This document shows positions 39,697 to 47,513 of a DNA stretch of 64,000 bases, in pieces. Both the position numbers and the translations under genes were made by a program. Origin of the DNA: Nostoc sp. HK-01 (lineage in GTDB: Bacteria; Cyanobacteriota; Cyanobacteriia; Cyanobacteriales; Nostocaceae); the NCBI GenBank assembly GCA_003990705.1, contig AP018318.1:6304001-6368000 (forward strand), given 5' to 3'. How positions within the stretch are numbered: position 1 is the first letter of the stretch; each line of letters begins with the position of its first letter. Under the pieces are notes generated by a model, which did no database searches, was not told the DNA's origin, and was given only the letters and a program-made list of their open reading frames with translations.

Positions 39697-40395
39697 ATGA
39701 AAATAAATTCTACTGTAATACTGACGTTGATTCTGTTAATCCTGATGTTGGGCGCAGGGTCTGTAAGTGCGTTTTTAGGGTTTAATTTGGGAAGTTTGGC
39801 TCTCAAAGGAGTATCAACCCCAGATGGTCGCCCGACCACCAAATTCGCCAGCGCTAAGACCAATAACTCCCAACAGCCAGGAGTAACGTTATTAAAAGAA
39901 GAAGAAATATTAAAAATTGTTAAGTCTCGGATTGATGGTAAGGCCAAAGCTGCCAAATCAGAAAAATTAGACGACGACGACGAAGATATTAACAACAAAA
40001 AGAAGCCACAAGAAAAACCACAGGAAGTAGTTGAAGAAAAACCCCAACCAGGATTTCCTGTAAATGCCGAAAGTGAAGGTGTAAGTTTTGCAGTGCAGTC
40101 GGCGCGTTATTCTGGCGGTGATTTACTTTTGAAAGTAAAAATGCAGAACAAAGGGAAAGATTCTGTGCGCTTCTTGTATAGTTTTTTAGATGTTACAGAC
40201 GACAAAGGTAGAACCTTGAGCGCCAGTACAGAAGGTTTACCAGCAGAATTACCTGCCAATGGCCCGACATTTTCCGGTACAGTGATTATTCCTACAGCTT
40301 TACTGGATGATGTGAACAAAGTATCTCTGTCTCTGACAGATTATCCTGCACAAAAACTCAAGTTAGATGTATCTGACATTCCTGTAGCAAGGTAG
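39697..40395 (+). CDS. Exported/anchored hypothetical protein with beta-sandwich C-terminal domain
   Basis: 232-aa protein. The N-terminus MKINSTVILTLILLILMLGA forms a signal peptide or anchor. A low-complexity, charged linker (DDDDEDINNKKKPQEKPQE, about 95-115) separates it from a C-terminal domain (about 125-232) with alternating strands (VSFAVQSARYSGGDLLLKVK, FLYSFLDVTDDKGRTLSAST) like an immunoglobulin-type or TNF/FixG-like fold found in periplasmic cyanobacterial proteins. No catalytic residues recognised. Probably periplasmic; function unknown. Confidence 0.7.
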   Translation: MKINSTVILTLILLILMLGAGSVSAFLGFNLGSLALKGVSTPDGRPTTKFASAKTNNSQQPGVTLLKEEEILKIVKSRIDGKAKAAKSEKLDDDDEDINNKKKPQEKPQEVVEEKPQPGFPVNAESEGVSFAVQSARYSGGDLLLKVKMQNKGKDSVRFLYSFLDVTDDKGRTLSASTEGLPAELPANGPTFSGTVIIPTALLDDVNKVSLSLTDYPAQKLKLDVSDIPVAR

Positions 40396-40440
40396 GGATG
40401 GGAAAGTAAAAAGGTAAAAGGTAAAAGTAAAAAGAAACTT

Positions 40441-40496
40441 TTGCCCTTCGGGTGCGCCAGTCACCTGCGGAGGGAAACCCTCTCGCAGTGCTGGAC
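40441..40496. repeat. Dispersed repeat GTGCGCCAGTCACCTGCGGAGG
   Basis: GCGCCAGTCACCTGCGGAGG … CTCTCGCAGTGCTGGAC; the halves ACCTGCGGAGG and CTCTCGCAG, and CCAGTC/GTGCTGG, can pair. This is a recurrent intergenic repeat of Nostocales, not coding. Confidence 0.65.
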
Positions 40497-40544
40497 TTAC
40501 CTTTTTAATTTTTACTTTTTACTTTAAGTGAATTTACACGAGCT

Positions 40545-41900
40545 TTGGCAGTGATTGGTTTTCCTGGTTTAACTTGGGCAGATGTAGGGCTGCGATTATT
40601 ATCAGTACTACTGCTGATTGCCATCAATGCCTTTTTTGTGACAGCAGAATTTTCGATGGTGACAGTGCGGCGATCGCGGATTCATCAGTTAGTTAAGGCT
40701 GGTGATATCCAAGCGATCGCCGTTGAGACATTGCAACGCAGTATTGATCGACTGCTATCTACAACACAGTTAGGTATTACCCTTTCTAGTCTGGCACTGG
40801 GATGGATTGGCGAAAGTACAATTGTGGTGCTGGTAAACGCATGGTTGAAATCTTGGCCTTTACCAGCCACAACAACAAACTTTATCGCCCATTCCTTGTC
40901 AATTCCTATAGCCTTTTTTTTGGTAGCCTATCTGCAAATTGTCTTAGGGGAATTATGCCCAAAATCCTTAGCGCTGCTTTATTCCGAACAACTAGCGCGA
41001 TTTTTAGGCCCTTCCGTAAAAGCGATCGTCCGTTTTTTCAGTCCCTTCATTTGGATTCTTAACCAATCAACTTTTTGTTTGTTACGAATTTTTGGTATTG
41101 AATACACAGGTCAAAGCTGGAGACCACCAGTTACCTCAGAAGAATTACAGATGATCATTGCCACAGAACGAGAATCTACTGGCTTAGAACATTCCGAACG
41201 TCAACTGCTAAATAACGTCTTTGAATTTGGTGATGTCACCGCCCAAGATGTGATGATTCCCCGGAATGGGATTATTGGCTTACCCAAAGATGCTACGTTC
41301 CAGAATTTACTTCAAGAAATGACGGCTACAGGTCACTCCCGCTATCCCATTATTGGCGAATCTTTAGATGACATTCGCGGCATTGTTTATTTTCGGGATT
41401 TGGCGCAACCCTTAGCTATGGAGAAACTCACTTTTACATCCCATCTTCAACCGTGGATGCGTCCTGCCCGATTTGTTCCAGAAAACACGCCCTTGAGTGA
41501 ACTATTGCCCATGATGCAGCAAGAAAAGCCAGCTATGGTCATCGTCGTAGATGAATTTGGCGGGACTGTAGGTTTAGTGACCATTCAGGATGTGATTGGC
41601 GAAATTATTGGCAATACAGGAGAACCAGTAAATAGCGAAGACTTGTTAATTGAGATTGTGGATCAAAACACCTTTTTAGTACAAGCACAGATTAATCTCG
41701 AAGACCTCAACGAAGTTTTAAATCTCAGTTTGCCTTTAATGAGGGAATATCAAACCTTGGGCGGTTTTTTACTTTATCAATTACAGAAAATGCCTAGCAA
41801 AGGTGAAATCTTTTTATACCAGAATCTTCAATTCACCATAGTCTCAGTGTTCGGGCCAAGGCTGCATCAAATTCAAGTCCAACGCTTACCGCAGGGATGA
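40545..41900 (+). CDS. CNNM/hemolysin-family transporter (DUF21-CBS-CorC_HlyC)
   Basis: 451-aa membrane protein of the CorB/CorC/HlyC (CNNM) group, implicated in Mg2+/Co2+ or Na+ coupled divalent cation export. The N-terminal DUF21 domain has four hydrophobic segments (LLSVLLLIAINAFFVTAEFS and others) with the conserved ..AEFSMVTVRRSRI. A CBS pair follows (about 225-340, QDVMIPRNGIIGLP … MVIVVDEFGGTVGLVTIQDV), and a CorC_HlyC domain ends the protein (about 355-450). The reported start is a TTG at 40545; a GTG at 40551 is in frame and about as plausible, and neither has a strong SD. Confidence 0.9.
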   Translation: MAVIGFPGLTWADVGLRLLSVLLLIAINAFFVTAEFSMVTVRRSRIHQLVKAGDIQAIAVETLQRSIDRLLSTTQLGITLSSLALGWIGESTIVVLVNAWLKSWPLPATTTNFIAHSLSIPIAFFLVAYLQIVLGELCPKSLALLYSEQLARFLGPSVKAIVRFFSPFIWILNQSTFCLLRIFGIEYTGQSWRPPVTSEELQMIIATERESTGLEHSERQLLNNVFEFGDVTAQDVMIPRNGIIGLPKDATFQNLLQEMTATGHSRYPIIGESLDDIRGIVYFRDLAQPLAMEKLTFTSHLQPWMRPARFVPENTPLSELLPMMQQEKPAMVIVVDEFGGTVGLVTIQDVIGEIIGNTGEPVNSEDLLIEIVDQNTFLVQAQINLEDLNEVLNLSLPLMREYQTLGGFLLYQLQKMPSKGEIFLYQNLQFTIVSVFGPRLHQIQVQRLPQG

Positions 41901-41944
41901 AACAGGGGGGAAGGAATATCTAACTCCCTACTTCCTATTGCCCA

Positions 41945-42619
41945 CTAAGCATAAGGAACTGGGTCTGTTAATCCCAATTCATCAAAAGCTGCCAGCCGCA
42001 AGCGACAAGAATCACAAACTCCGCAAGCCACATCACCGCCGCTATAACAAGACCAAGTTAAATCCCAAGGAACACCTAAAGTATTACCAAGCTGGATAAT
42101 TTCAGTTTTTTTCAGATTCACTAAAGGGGCGACGATCGCAGTCGGGTTGCCTTCTCGGCCTTGCTTGGTTCCGAGGCGAAACACTTCCTGCATTGCTTGG
42201 ATGTAGTCAGGGCGGCAATCAGGATAACCGGAATAATCTAAGGCATTCACACCGATGTAAACTCTTTCAGCAGCGATCGCTTCTGCATAGCCCAAGGCAA
42301 AGCTTAAAAATATCGTATTCCGGGCAGGTACATAAGTTACAGGAATATTTTGCGACATTTCAGCCAAAGAACGCGCTTCGGGTAAATCGATTTTGTCATC
42401 AGTCAGTGCTGAACCACCCCATTGTCGTAAGTCAAAATTGACTACCTGATGTTCTACTACCTGTGCTGTTTGGGCTACGTGCCTAGCTGAGTTTAACTCT
42501 CGGCGATGTCGCTGTTGGTAATCAAAAGAAATTGCGTAACAATCACAACCATCAGCCTTGGCTTGATACAGTACAGTAGAAGAGTCTAATCCCCCAGACA
42601 ACAAAATTACGGCTTTCAT
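41945..42619 (-). CDS. queC: 7-cyano-7-deazaguanine synthase QueC
   Basis: 224-aa QueC, which converts 7-carboxy-7-deazaguanine to preQ0 with ATP and ammonia in queuosine biosynthesis. The PP-loop ATPase motif LLSGGLDSSTVLYQA is at the N-terminus, followed by the substrate-binding block VPARNTIFLSFALGYAEA and the C-terminal zinc cysteines (CYSGGDVACGVCDSCRLR). Length is normal. ATG 42619 is preferred over the TTG at 42631. No other queuosine genes are near. Confidence 0.95.
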   Translation of the reverse strand: MKAVILLSGGLDSSTVLYQAKADGCDCYAISFDYQQRHRRELNSARHVAQTAQVVEHQVVNFDLRQWGGSALTDDKIDLPEARSLAEMSQNIPVTYVPARNTIFLSFALGYAEAIAAERVYIGVNALDYSGYPDCRPDYIQAMQEVFRLGTKQGREGNPTAIVAPLVNLKKTEIIQLGNTLGVPWDLTWSCYSGGDVACGVCDSCRLRLAAFDELGLTDPVPYA

Positions 42620-43113
42620 CTCGGCTGCCAAATTTTTAGATTTTAACTTGCCAAATCATCATATTAAAAAATTACAAATCAGCCTCACTCATCTTTTTTC
42701 TTCCATACTGTACCAGTTTATAAACTGGACTATTATCTCGGTATGATTGTCGCTTTTTTTGTAAGTTTGCAGACCAAAAAATTATTTATTTACAACGTTT
42801 TAAGTTGGTAAATCTACTGCTAAACAAATGCCTAACTGACATTGATAAATTTTCACTTACAATTTAGTTTATGTTTAAAGTTAATAAAAAAACACATTAG
42901 CTATTGTGCAAAGAGCAAAAAACTGATTGATTTAAAACTGAACATAAAAAAAGACAGCCAGATTGCGGGAACTATCGCAAACTTTGAAATTCTTCATAAA
43001 CAGAGCCTCTATGTTACCATCTGGATGGTTTTAGACGGATCATACCTGGCTGTTCAGTATAAATGCCAACGGCCGCAGCGTCTCTAAATTTGGTGGTTGA
43101 GGAGAGAACAATA
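42620..43113. other. Intergenic region between divergent genes
   Basis: About 490 AT-rich bases between queC and the oxidoreductase. A frame at 42842-43087 lacks a ribosome binding site and family features. No preQ1-type aptamer is evident near the queC start. Confidence 0.4.
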
Positions 43114-44193
43114 GTGCAAAATAGCATGTCAGTGGCAGAATCAAATTCATACACACAGCGCAATCAACCAAGACCGATTCGCGTAGGCGTAATCGGGGTG
43201 GGTAACATGGGACAACATCATGCCCGCGTATTGAGTTCAATGAAAGATGTTGAACTAATCGGGGTGGCAGATATCAATGTTGAACGAGGCTTAGAAACCG
43301 CCAGCAAATACAAGGGGCGTTTTTTTGAAGATTATTGTGACTTGCTACCCCATGTGGAAGCAGTGTGCATCGCCGTACCTACTCGCCTACATTATGCTGT
43401 CGGCATTAATTGTCTATTAGCTGGAATTCACGTTTTAATCGAAAAGCCGATCGCTGCTAGTATTTCGGAAGCAGAATCTCTAGTCAATGCAGCGGCTGAA
43501 TCTGGGTGCATTTTGCAAGTAGGGCATATTGAGCGCTTCAATCCTGCATTTCGGGAACTAAGCAAAGTCCTGAAAACTGAAGAATTGCTGGCGCTGGAAG
43601 CTCACCGGATGAGTCCTTACTCAGATCGGGCCAATGATGTTTCCGTCGTATTGGATTTAATGATCCACGACATTGACTTAATGCTAGAATTAGCCGCCTC
43701 CCCAGTGGTCAAACTGACAGCAAGCGGTACGCGTGCTTTAGACTCTGGTTATTTAGATTACGTGACAGCCACCCTGGGATTTGCCAATGGCATTGTTGCT
43801 ACTCTCACAGCCAGCAAAGTCACTCACAAAAAAATTCGGCGCATTGTTGCCCATTGCAAAAACTCCTTTACAGAAGCAGACTTTCTCAAGAACGAAATTC
43901 TGGTTCATCGACAAACAACCACCAATTTAACTGACAATCGTCAGTTACTTTACAGACAAGACGGTTTGATTGAAAAAGTCTACACCACCAATATTCAACC
44001 TTTAAGCGCAGAATTAGAGCATTTTGTCAATTGTGTCCACGGTGGAAATCAACCTTCCGTTGGTGGTGAACAAGCTCTCAAAGCCCTCAGATTAGCCAGC
44101 TTAATTGAGCAAATGGCTTTAGAAGAGAGAGTTTTTAACCCATTAGATTGGGAATCTGAGTCCAGAGTCCAATCTTTAACTTCCACAATCTAA
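43114..44193 (+). CDS. Gfo/Idh/MocA family oxidoreductase
   Basis: About 359-aa NAD(P)-dependent oxidoreductase. The Rossmann motif GVIGVGNMGQHHARVL is at the N-terminus, EKPIAASISEAESLV is the family's conserved EKP segment, and HDIDLMLELA carries the catalytic His/Asp-type motif; a GFO_IDH C-terminal domain follows. Such enzymes act on sugars or UDP-sugars (e.g. UDP-N-acetylglucosamine 3-dehydrogenase); substrate unknown here. I start at GTG 43114 because GGAGAG lies 7 bases upstream; ATG 43126 is an alternative, and the frame extends to 43063. A hairpin at 44223 probably ends the transcript. Confidence 0.88.
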   Translation: MQNSMSVAESNSYTQRNQPRPIRVGVIGVGNMGQHHARVLSSMKDVELIGVADINVERGLETASKYKGRFFEDYCDLLPHVEAVCIAVPTRLHYAVGINCLLAGIHVLIEKPIAASISEAESLVNAAAESGCILQVGHIERFNPAFRELSKVLKTEELLALEAHRMSPYSDRANDVSVVLDLMIHDIDLMLELAASPVVKLTASGTRALDSGYLDYVTATLGFANGIVATLTASKVTHKKIRRIVAHCKNSFTEADFLKNEILVHRQTTTNLTDNRQLLYRQDGLIEKVYTTNIQPLSAELEHFVNCVHGGNQPSVGGEQALKALRLASLIEQMALEERVFNPLDWESESRVQSLTSTI

Positions 44194-44222
44194 CAGTTCT
44201 GCTCAATTGAATACATAAAATG

Positions 44223-44251
44223 TTTAGGGGCGTAATAATTGCGCCCCTAAA
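44223..44251. terminator. Hairpin after the oxidoreductase gene
   Basis: TTTAGGGGCG (44223-44232) and CGCCCCTAAA (44242-44251) form a perfect 10-bp stem with a 9-base loop; only a short T run (ATTTGG) follows. Confidence 0.65.
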
Positions 44252-44266
44252 ATTTGGCGGTAATTA

Positions 44267-44294
44267 CAGGTAACAGGTGACAGGTGACAGGTGA
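44267..44294. repeat. Heptamer repeats CAGGTGA
   Basis: Four consecutive 7-bp units (CAGGTAA then CAGGTGA three times). STRR-type. The surrounding 315-base gap up to the DedA gene (44194-44508) holds only this and the hairpin. Confidence 0.8.
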
Positions 44295-44508
44295 TGGTAG
44301 GGGAAATTGATTTTCCTAGTGTTGGGAACTAAAACCGGATTGAAGGAGGATTTATTCTCTTCCTGCTTCCGTGCTTTTTAACGTGGCGATCGCGGAAACA
44401 ATCTTGCTGATTTTATTCCCAGTGTGTACTGATTATCAGTAAAGTTTTAAGAAGATTAACCCTAGATTAGGCAATTAAACTTGTGCAGCAATTTTAGGAA
44501 TAGACTCA

Positions 44509-45123
44509 ATGCTTGAATGGATTACTAATACTATCAGTTCCTTGGGTTACGTAGGTATTGCGCTGTTAATGTTCGTAGAGAACTTATTTCCCCCCATTCC
44601 CTCAGAATTGATTATGCCCTTGGCGGGATTTACCGCTAGAGCAAATCCAGACAAGTTAAATTTTTTTGGGGTCTTTTTTGCCGGAGTTGTCGGTTCTGTA
44701 GCTGGCGCACTTGTATGGTACTATCCTGGTAAGTTTTTGGGCGAACAGCGCTTAAAAAGGTGGGCTGATCAGTACGGCAAGTGGTTAACCATATCCAGCA
44801 AAGATATTACCAAGGCAAAGCACTGGTTTGATTCTCAAGGTAGCAAAGCAGTGTTAATTGGTCGTCTTGTACCGGGAGTTCGTACTTTGATTTCCGTGCC
44901 GGCAGGCATTAGTAATATGCCTTTGCTACCATTTTTATTTTATACAACCTTGGGTAGTGCTGCCTGGGTAGGTTTGTTAACATACTCAGGATACGTGTTG
45001 GGTAGCCAGTATGAACTTGTGGACAAGTACCTTGCGCCAGTATCAAAAATTGTGCTTGGGAGCTTGGTTTTGGCATTTGTGGTCTGGGTACTCAAGCGTA
45101 GGCGAAAAAAGACTAGACACTAA
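44509..45123 (+). CDS. DedA family membrane protein
   Basis: 204-aa DedA (SNARE-associated/VTT) protein, a family linked to undecaprenyl- or phospholipid flipping and membrane homeostasis. Conserved blocks are FVENLFPPIPSELIMPLAGF near the N-terminus and the RLVPGVRTLISVPAGISNM segment, between hydrophobic segments (FGVFFAGVVGSVAGALVWYY, FLFYTTLGSAAWVGLLTYSG and the C-terminal SKIVLGSLVLAFVVWVL). The tail is strongly basic (KRRRKKTRH), typical of a cytosolic end. ATG 44509 is preceded by an AGG-AATAG stretch only; start otherwise unambiguous. Confidence 0.9.
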   Translation: MLEWITNTISSLGYVGIALLMFVENLFPPIPSELIMPLAGFTARANPDKLNFFGVFFAGVVGSVAGALVWYYPGKFLGEQRLKRWADQYGKWLTISSKDITKAKHWFDSQGSKAVLIGRLVPGVRTLISVPAGISNMPLLPFLFYTTLGSAAWVGLLTYSGYVLGSQYELVDKYLAPVSKIVLGSLVLAFVVWVLKRRRKKTRH

Positions 45124-45218
45124 AATACACAACCCTAATTTAAAGTTGTTTTAAAGTTGGGGGGTTACATCTGGTAAAAATTCGCCTACACTATGCCAAA
45201 TAATGCTGAATTTGCGAT

Positions 45219-45239
45219 CGCCTAACTCAGCGTTAGGCG
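45219..45239. other. Palindrome upstream of the ParM-like gene
   Basis: CGCCTAAC (45219-45226) and GTTAGGCG (45232-45239) form a perfect 8-bp stem with a TCAGC loop. It may terminate dedA or be a site for the RHH partner protein; no T run follows. Confidence 0.45.
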
Positions 45240-45346
45240 TATTCGTAGCTACACTTGACGAAACCTAGAATTTCTGGTATCTCGCATGTTTGTATGTAAG
45301 ATGAGCAAGTTAAATTTTGACAGTTAAGAAAGGACTAGGAGCTTTC

Positions 45347-46495
45347 ATGACAGACCAACCTTCCGCCGCTACCCCAATGAATGCTGCTGCTATCCCTCTC
45401 AACAGGGTTTCAGCATCTACCCCAATTAATACTGCTACTACCGCTAAAACTAATGGCGGTTCTGGCAAATCAATTCTCAGTGTGGACTTAGGCAGAACTT
45501 CTACCAAGACTTCTGTTAGCCGCGAACCCGGTAACGTGGTTTTCATCCCCGCCAATGTCAAACAAATGTCAATGGAGGAAGTCCGGGGCGGTATTTTTGA
45601 AGCCCGTGCTACTGATCCCTTAATGGATTTGTGGATGGAATACCAAGGCAGTGGCTTTGCCATTGGTCAACTAGCCGCCGACTTTGGCGCAAACCTCGGA
45701 GTCGGTAAATCTAAGGTAGAAGATGCACTGGCTAAAGTTTTGGCTTGTGCTGGCTATTTCAAGCTAAAAGACGAAATTTCCATTGTGTTGGGTTTACCCT
45801 TCCTCTCTTTAGAGCAGTTTGAAAAAGAAAAGGCTCAAATCATCAGTCAGCTGACTGGCCCGCACATAATGAACTTTAGAGGTGAAACAGTCTCTCTAAA
45901 TATCAATAAAGTTTGGGTAATGCCTGAAGGCTACGGTAGTCTTCTGTGGTGTGAAGCTCAACCTAAAAAAGGCCCTGGTAGCCCCGACTTTACCAAAGTA
46001 TCGGCGGCCATTGTGGACATTGGACATCAAACAATCGATTTGTTGATGGTAGATAATTTCCGCTTCGCACGAGGAGCTTCTAAGAGTGAAGACTTCGGGA
46101 TGAGCAAATTCTACGAAATGGTAGCTAAAGAAATTGAGGGCGCAGACAGCCAATCTCTGGCGCTCATTTCTGCTGTTAACAAACCCAAGGGAGAGCGTTT
46201 TTATCGTCCTAAAGGCTCTAGCAAGCCCGCTAACCTTGATGATTTTCTCCCCAACTTGATTGAAATGTTTTCTCGTGATATTTGCAGCCGTGTCCTCGCT
46301 TGGCTCCCTGAGCGTGTGACTGATGTGATTATTACTGGTGGCGGTGGCGAATTCTTCTGGGAAGATGTGCAACGTCTGTTAAAAGATGCCAAAATCAACG
46401 CTCATTTAGCTGCACCATCTCGCCAAGCTAACGCCTTGGGGCAGTATATTTATGGAGAGGCGCAATTATCCGCCGTTCGCGCTGCTAGGTCTTAA
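45347..46495 (+). CDS. ParM/StbA-like actin-type ATPase
   Basis: 382-aa actin-like protein. The N-terminal phosphate-1 loop ILSVDLGRTSTKTSVS, the phosphate-2/connect region AAIVDIGHQTIDLLMVDNFRFARG and the adenosine motif ITGGGGEFFW are visible, as in ParM/Alp-type filament-forming ATPases that segregate plasmids. About 35 residues of Ala/Thr-rich N-terminal extension precede the fold. ATG 45347 has AGGAG seven bases upstream. The adjacent gene (46501) encodes a protein with an RHH-like N-terminus, as in ParMR pairs. No plasmid replication gene is nearby, so the pair may be a chromosomal filament system of unknown role. Confidence 0.8.
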   Translation: MTDQPSAATPMNAAAIPLNRVSASTPINTATTAKTNGGSGKSILSVDLGRTSTKTSVSREPGNVVFIPANVKQMSMEEVRGGIFEARATDPLMDLWMEYQGSGFAIGQLAADFGANLGVGKSKVEDALAKVLACAGYFKLKDEISIVLGLPFLSLEQFEKEKAQIISQLTGPHIMNFRGETVSLNINKVWVMPEGYGSLLWCEAQPKKGPGSPDFTKVSAAIVDIGHQTIDLLMVDNFRFARGASKSEDFGMSKFYEMVAKEIEGADSQSLALISAVNKPKGERFYRPKGSSKPANLDDFLPNLIEMFSRDICSRVLAWLPERVTDVIITGGGGEFFWEDVQRLLKDAKINAHLAAPSRQANALGQYIYGEAQLSAVRAARS

Positions 46496-46500
46496 AGCCA

Positions 46501-47019
46501 ATGTTCCAATGGTCAAAAAAAGTAGTTAAATCGGTTACGTTCAACCCAGAAGTTGCAGACGAAAGCTTGTTGTCGCTGGTAGAAAGCCATTTAGAGCCTC
46601 AACCAGAAAAGTCTTTTAGCGACCTCTGTAAAGAAGCCCTATGGCAATTTTTATGTGTCCCGGAAGCTGTCAAACCTGCTTCCAAACCAATAGCCGCAGA
46701 GTCGGTTGAACAGAAAATCGATGAACTGCAACGCCAAGTGGCTGACCTAGAGGAACGTTTTTTCGCTAAGGAATCGAATCGTTTGGAGGCGATGGAACGC
46801 CATATTGTGCAACTCACGCAACAAATGGCGCATCTAGCCATTTTGGTGACAGAGCGACCGCCGATTATTCACCATCAGCCTCCAACTTCACCAGCGCCAG
46901 CGCCTGTAGTGTCAACAGTACCAGTCATGGAAAAGGTTAACACTACCTACGCTGCTACACCTCCTGAAGATGTTGACCCTGTTATTAGTCGTCTCAGTCA
47001 GTTCTTAGATGATTTTTAA
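46501..47019 (+). CDS. RHH/ParR-like partner of the actin-type ATPase
   Basis: 172-aa protein encoded 5 bases after the actin-like gene. The N-terminal 60 residues (VVKSVTFNPEVADESLLSLV … SDLCKEALWQFL) have the strand-helix-helix pattern of ribbon-helix-helix DNA-binding proteins. A coiled coil (about 75-120, EQKIDELQRQVADLEERFFA) and a proline-rich C-terminus (HHQPPTSPAPAPVVS) ending in an acidic SRLSQFLDDF follow. By analogy with ParR, the N-terminus would bind DNA and the C-terminus contact the filament. Inferred from context; no search done. Confidence 0.6.
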   Translation: MFQWSKKVVKSVTFNPEVADESLLSLVESHLEPQPEKSFSDLCKEALWQFLCVPEAVKPASKPIAAESVEQKIDELQRQVADLEERFFAKESNRLEAMERHIVQLTQQMAHLAILVTERPPIIHHQPPTSPAPAPVVSTVPVMEKVNTTYAATPPEDVDPVISRLSQFLDDF

Positions 47020-47190
47020 GAGACGGTTCGGATTGTGAGTATTATTATTTTTTGGAGATCCTTAGTAGTGCAGGCTATTAAGGATTATTAATTTTTATCG
47101 TGAGCGATCGCCTAACATAATTCAATTACTGAAACTCTTCAGATCCCCGAATTTTTGAAAAAGTCGGGGATCTAAATCTACATGATAAAT
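47020..47190. other. Spacer with hairpin
   Basis: Contains the hairpin AGATCCCCGA (47141-47150) / TCGGGGATCT (47164-47173), a 10-bp perfect stem whose loop (ATTTTTGAAAAAG) is itself partly self-complementary. It can end the ParM/RHH transcript and belongs to a dispersed cyanobacterial repeat family. Confidence 0.6.
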
Positions 47191-47343
47191 TTAGAGCGAT
47201 CGCTTTAAATCCTCCTCGTCTGGTTGCAGCAATTCCCATATTAGTAATACCAATTCAATTACCAGTCCTGAACCTGGGACAAATAAGTCAGCAATTAGGG
47301 GGATCAGAAAAAATGCGATCGCCATCAGTTTCTTATCTTTCAT
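47191..47343 (-). CDS. Small hydrophobic protein divergent from the NB-ARC gene
   Basis: 50-aa ORF, too short for many gene finders. Sequence begins MKDKKLMAIAFFLIPLIADL and continues with a second hydrophobic stretch (GLVIELVLLIWELL) before an acidic end, so it could be a small membrane protein with one or two spans. On the minus strand a GAGG lies about 9 bases before the ATG at 47343. Its place (170 bases from the divergent NB-ARC start) mirrors the 77-aa ORF beside the NACHT gene. Small size makes chance occurrence possible. Confidence 0.35.
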   Translation of the reverse strand: MKDKKLMAIAFFLIPLIADLFVPGSGLVIELVLLIWELLQPDEEDLKRSL

Positions 47344-47376
47344 TTACTTTGCCTCAAACGCTGAAGCAAAGGTAAA

Positions 47377-47473
47377 TTTGGGGTAGTAACAGAAAGCAAA
47401 ACCAGTTGTCTGTTTGCTGTAATGCGTGAATCTGCTGAGGTTTGAGTTTGGGGATGCTAGATTTAGTTTGGGG
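47377..47473 (+). promoter_or_regulatory. TTTGGGG motifs upstream of the NB-ARC gene
   Basis: TTTGGGG occurs at 47377, 47447 and 47467 (spacings 70 and 20 bp). The first, TTTGGGGTAGTAAC, closely matches the repeat upstream of the NACHT gene (TTTGGGGTGGTGAAC). All lie on the coding strand within 140 bp of the start codon. Candidate binding sites for a common regulator; possibly chance for the shorter matches. Confidence 0.45.
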
Positions 47474-47513
47474 AATCCCGAAACTTTGTCGCAAATTTGG
47501 GCAAGAATAACCT

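Noticed and set aside
42842-43087. 81-aa ORF upstream of the oxidoreductase
   Set aside because: It overlaps the likely leader and start of the next gene and lacks a ribosome binding site.
42620-43113. preQ1 riboswitch upstream of queC
   Set aside because: No compact H-type pseudoknot pattern with an A-rich tail could be identified near the queC start.
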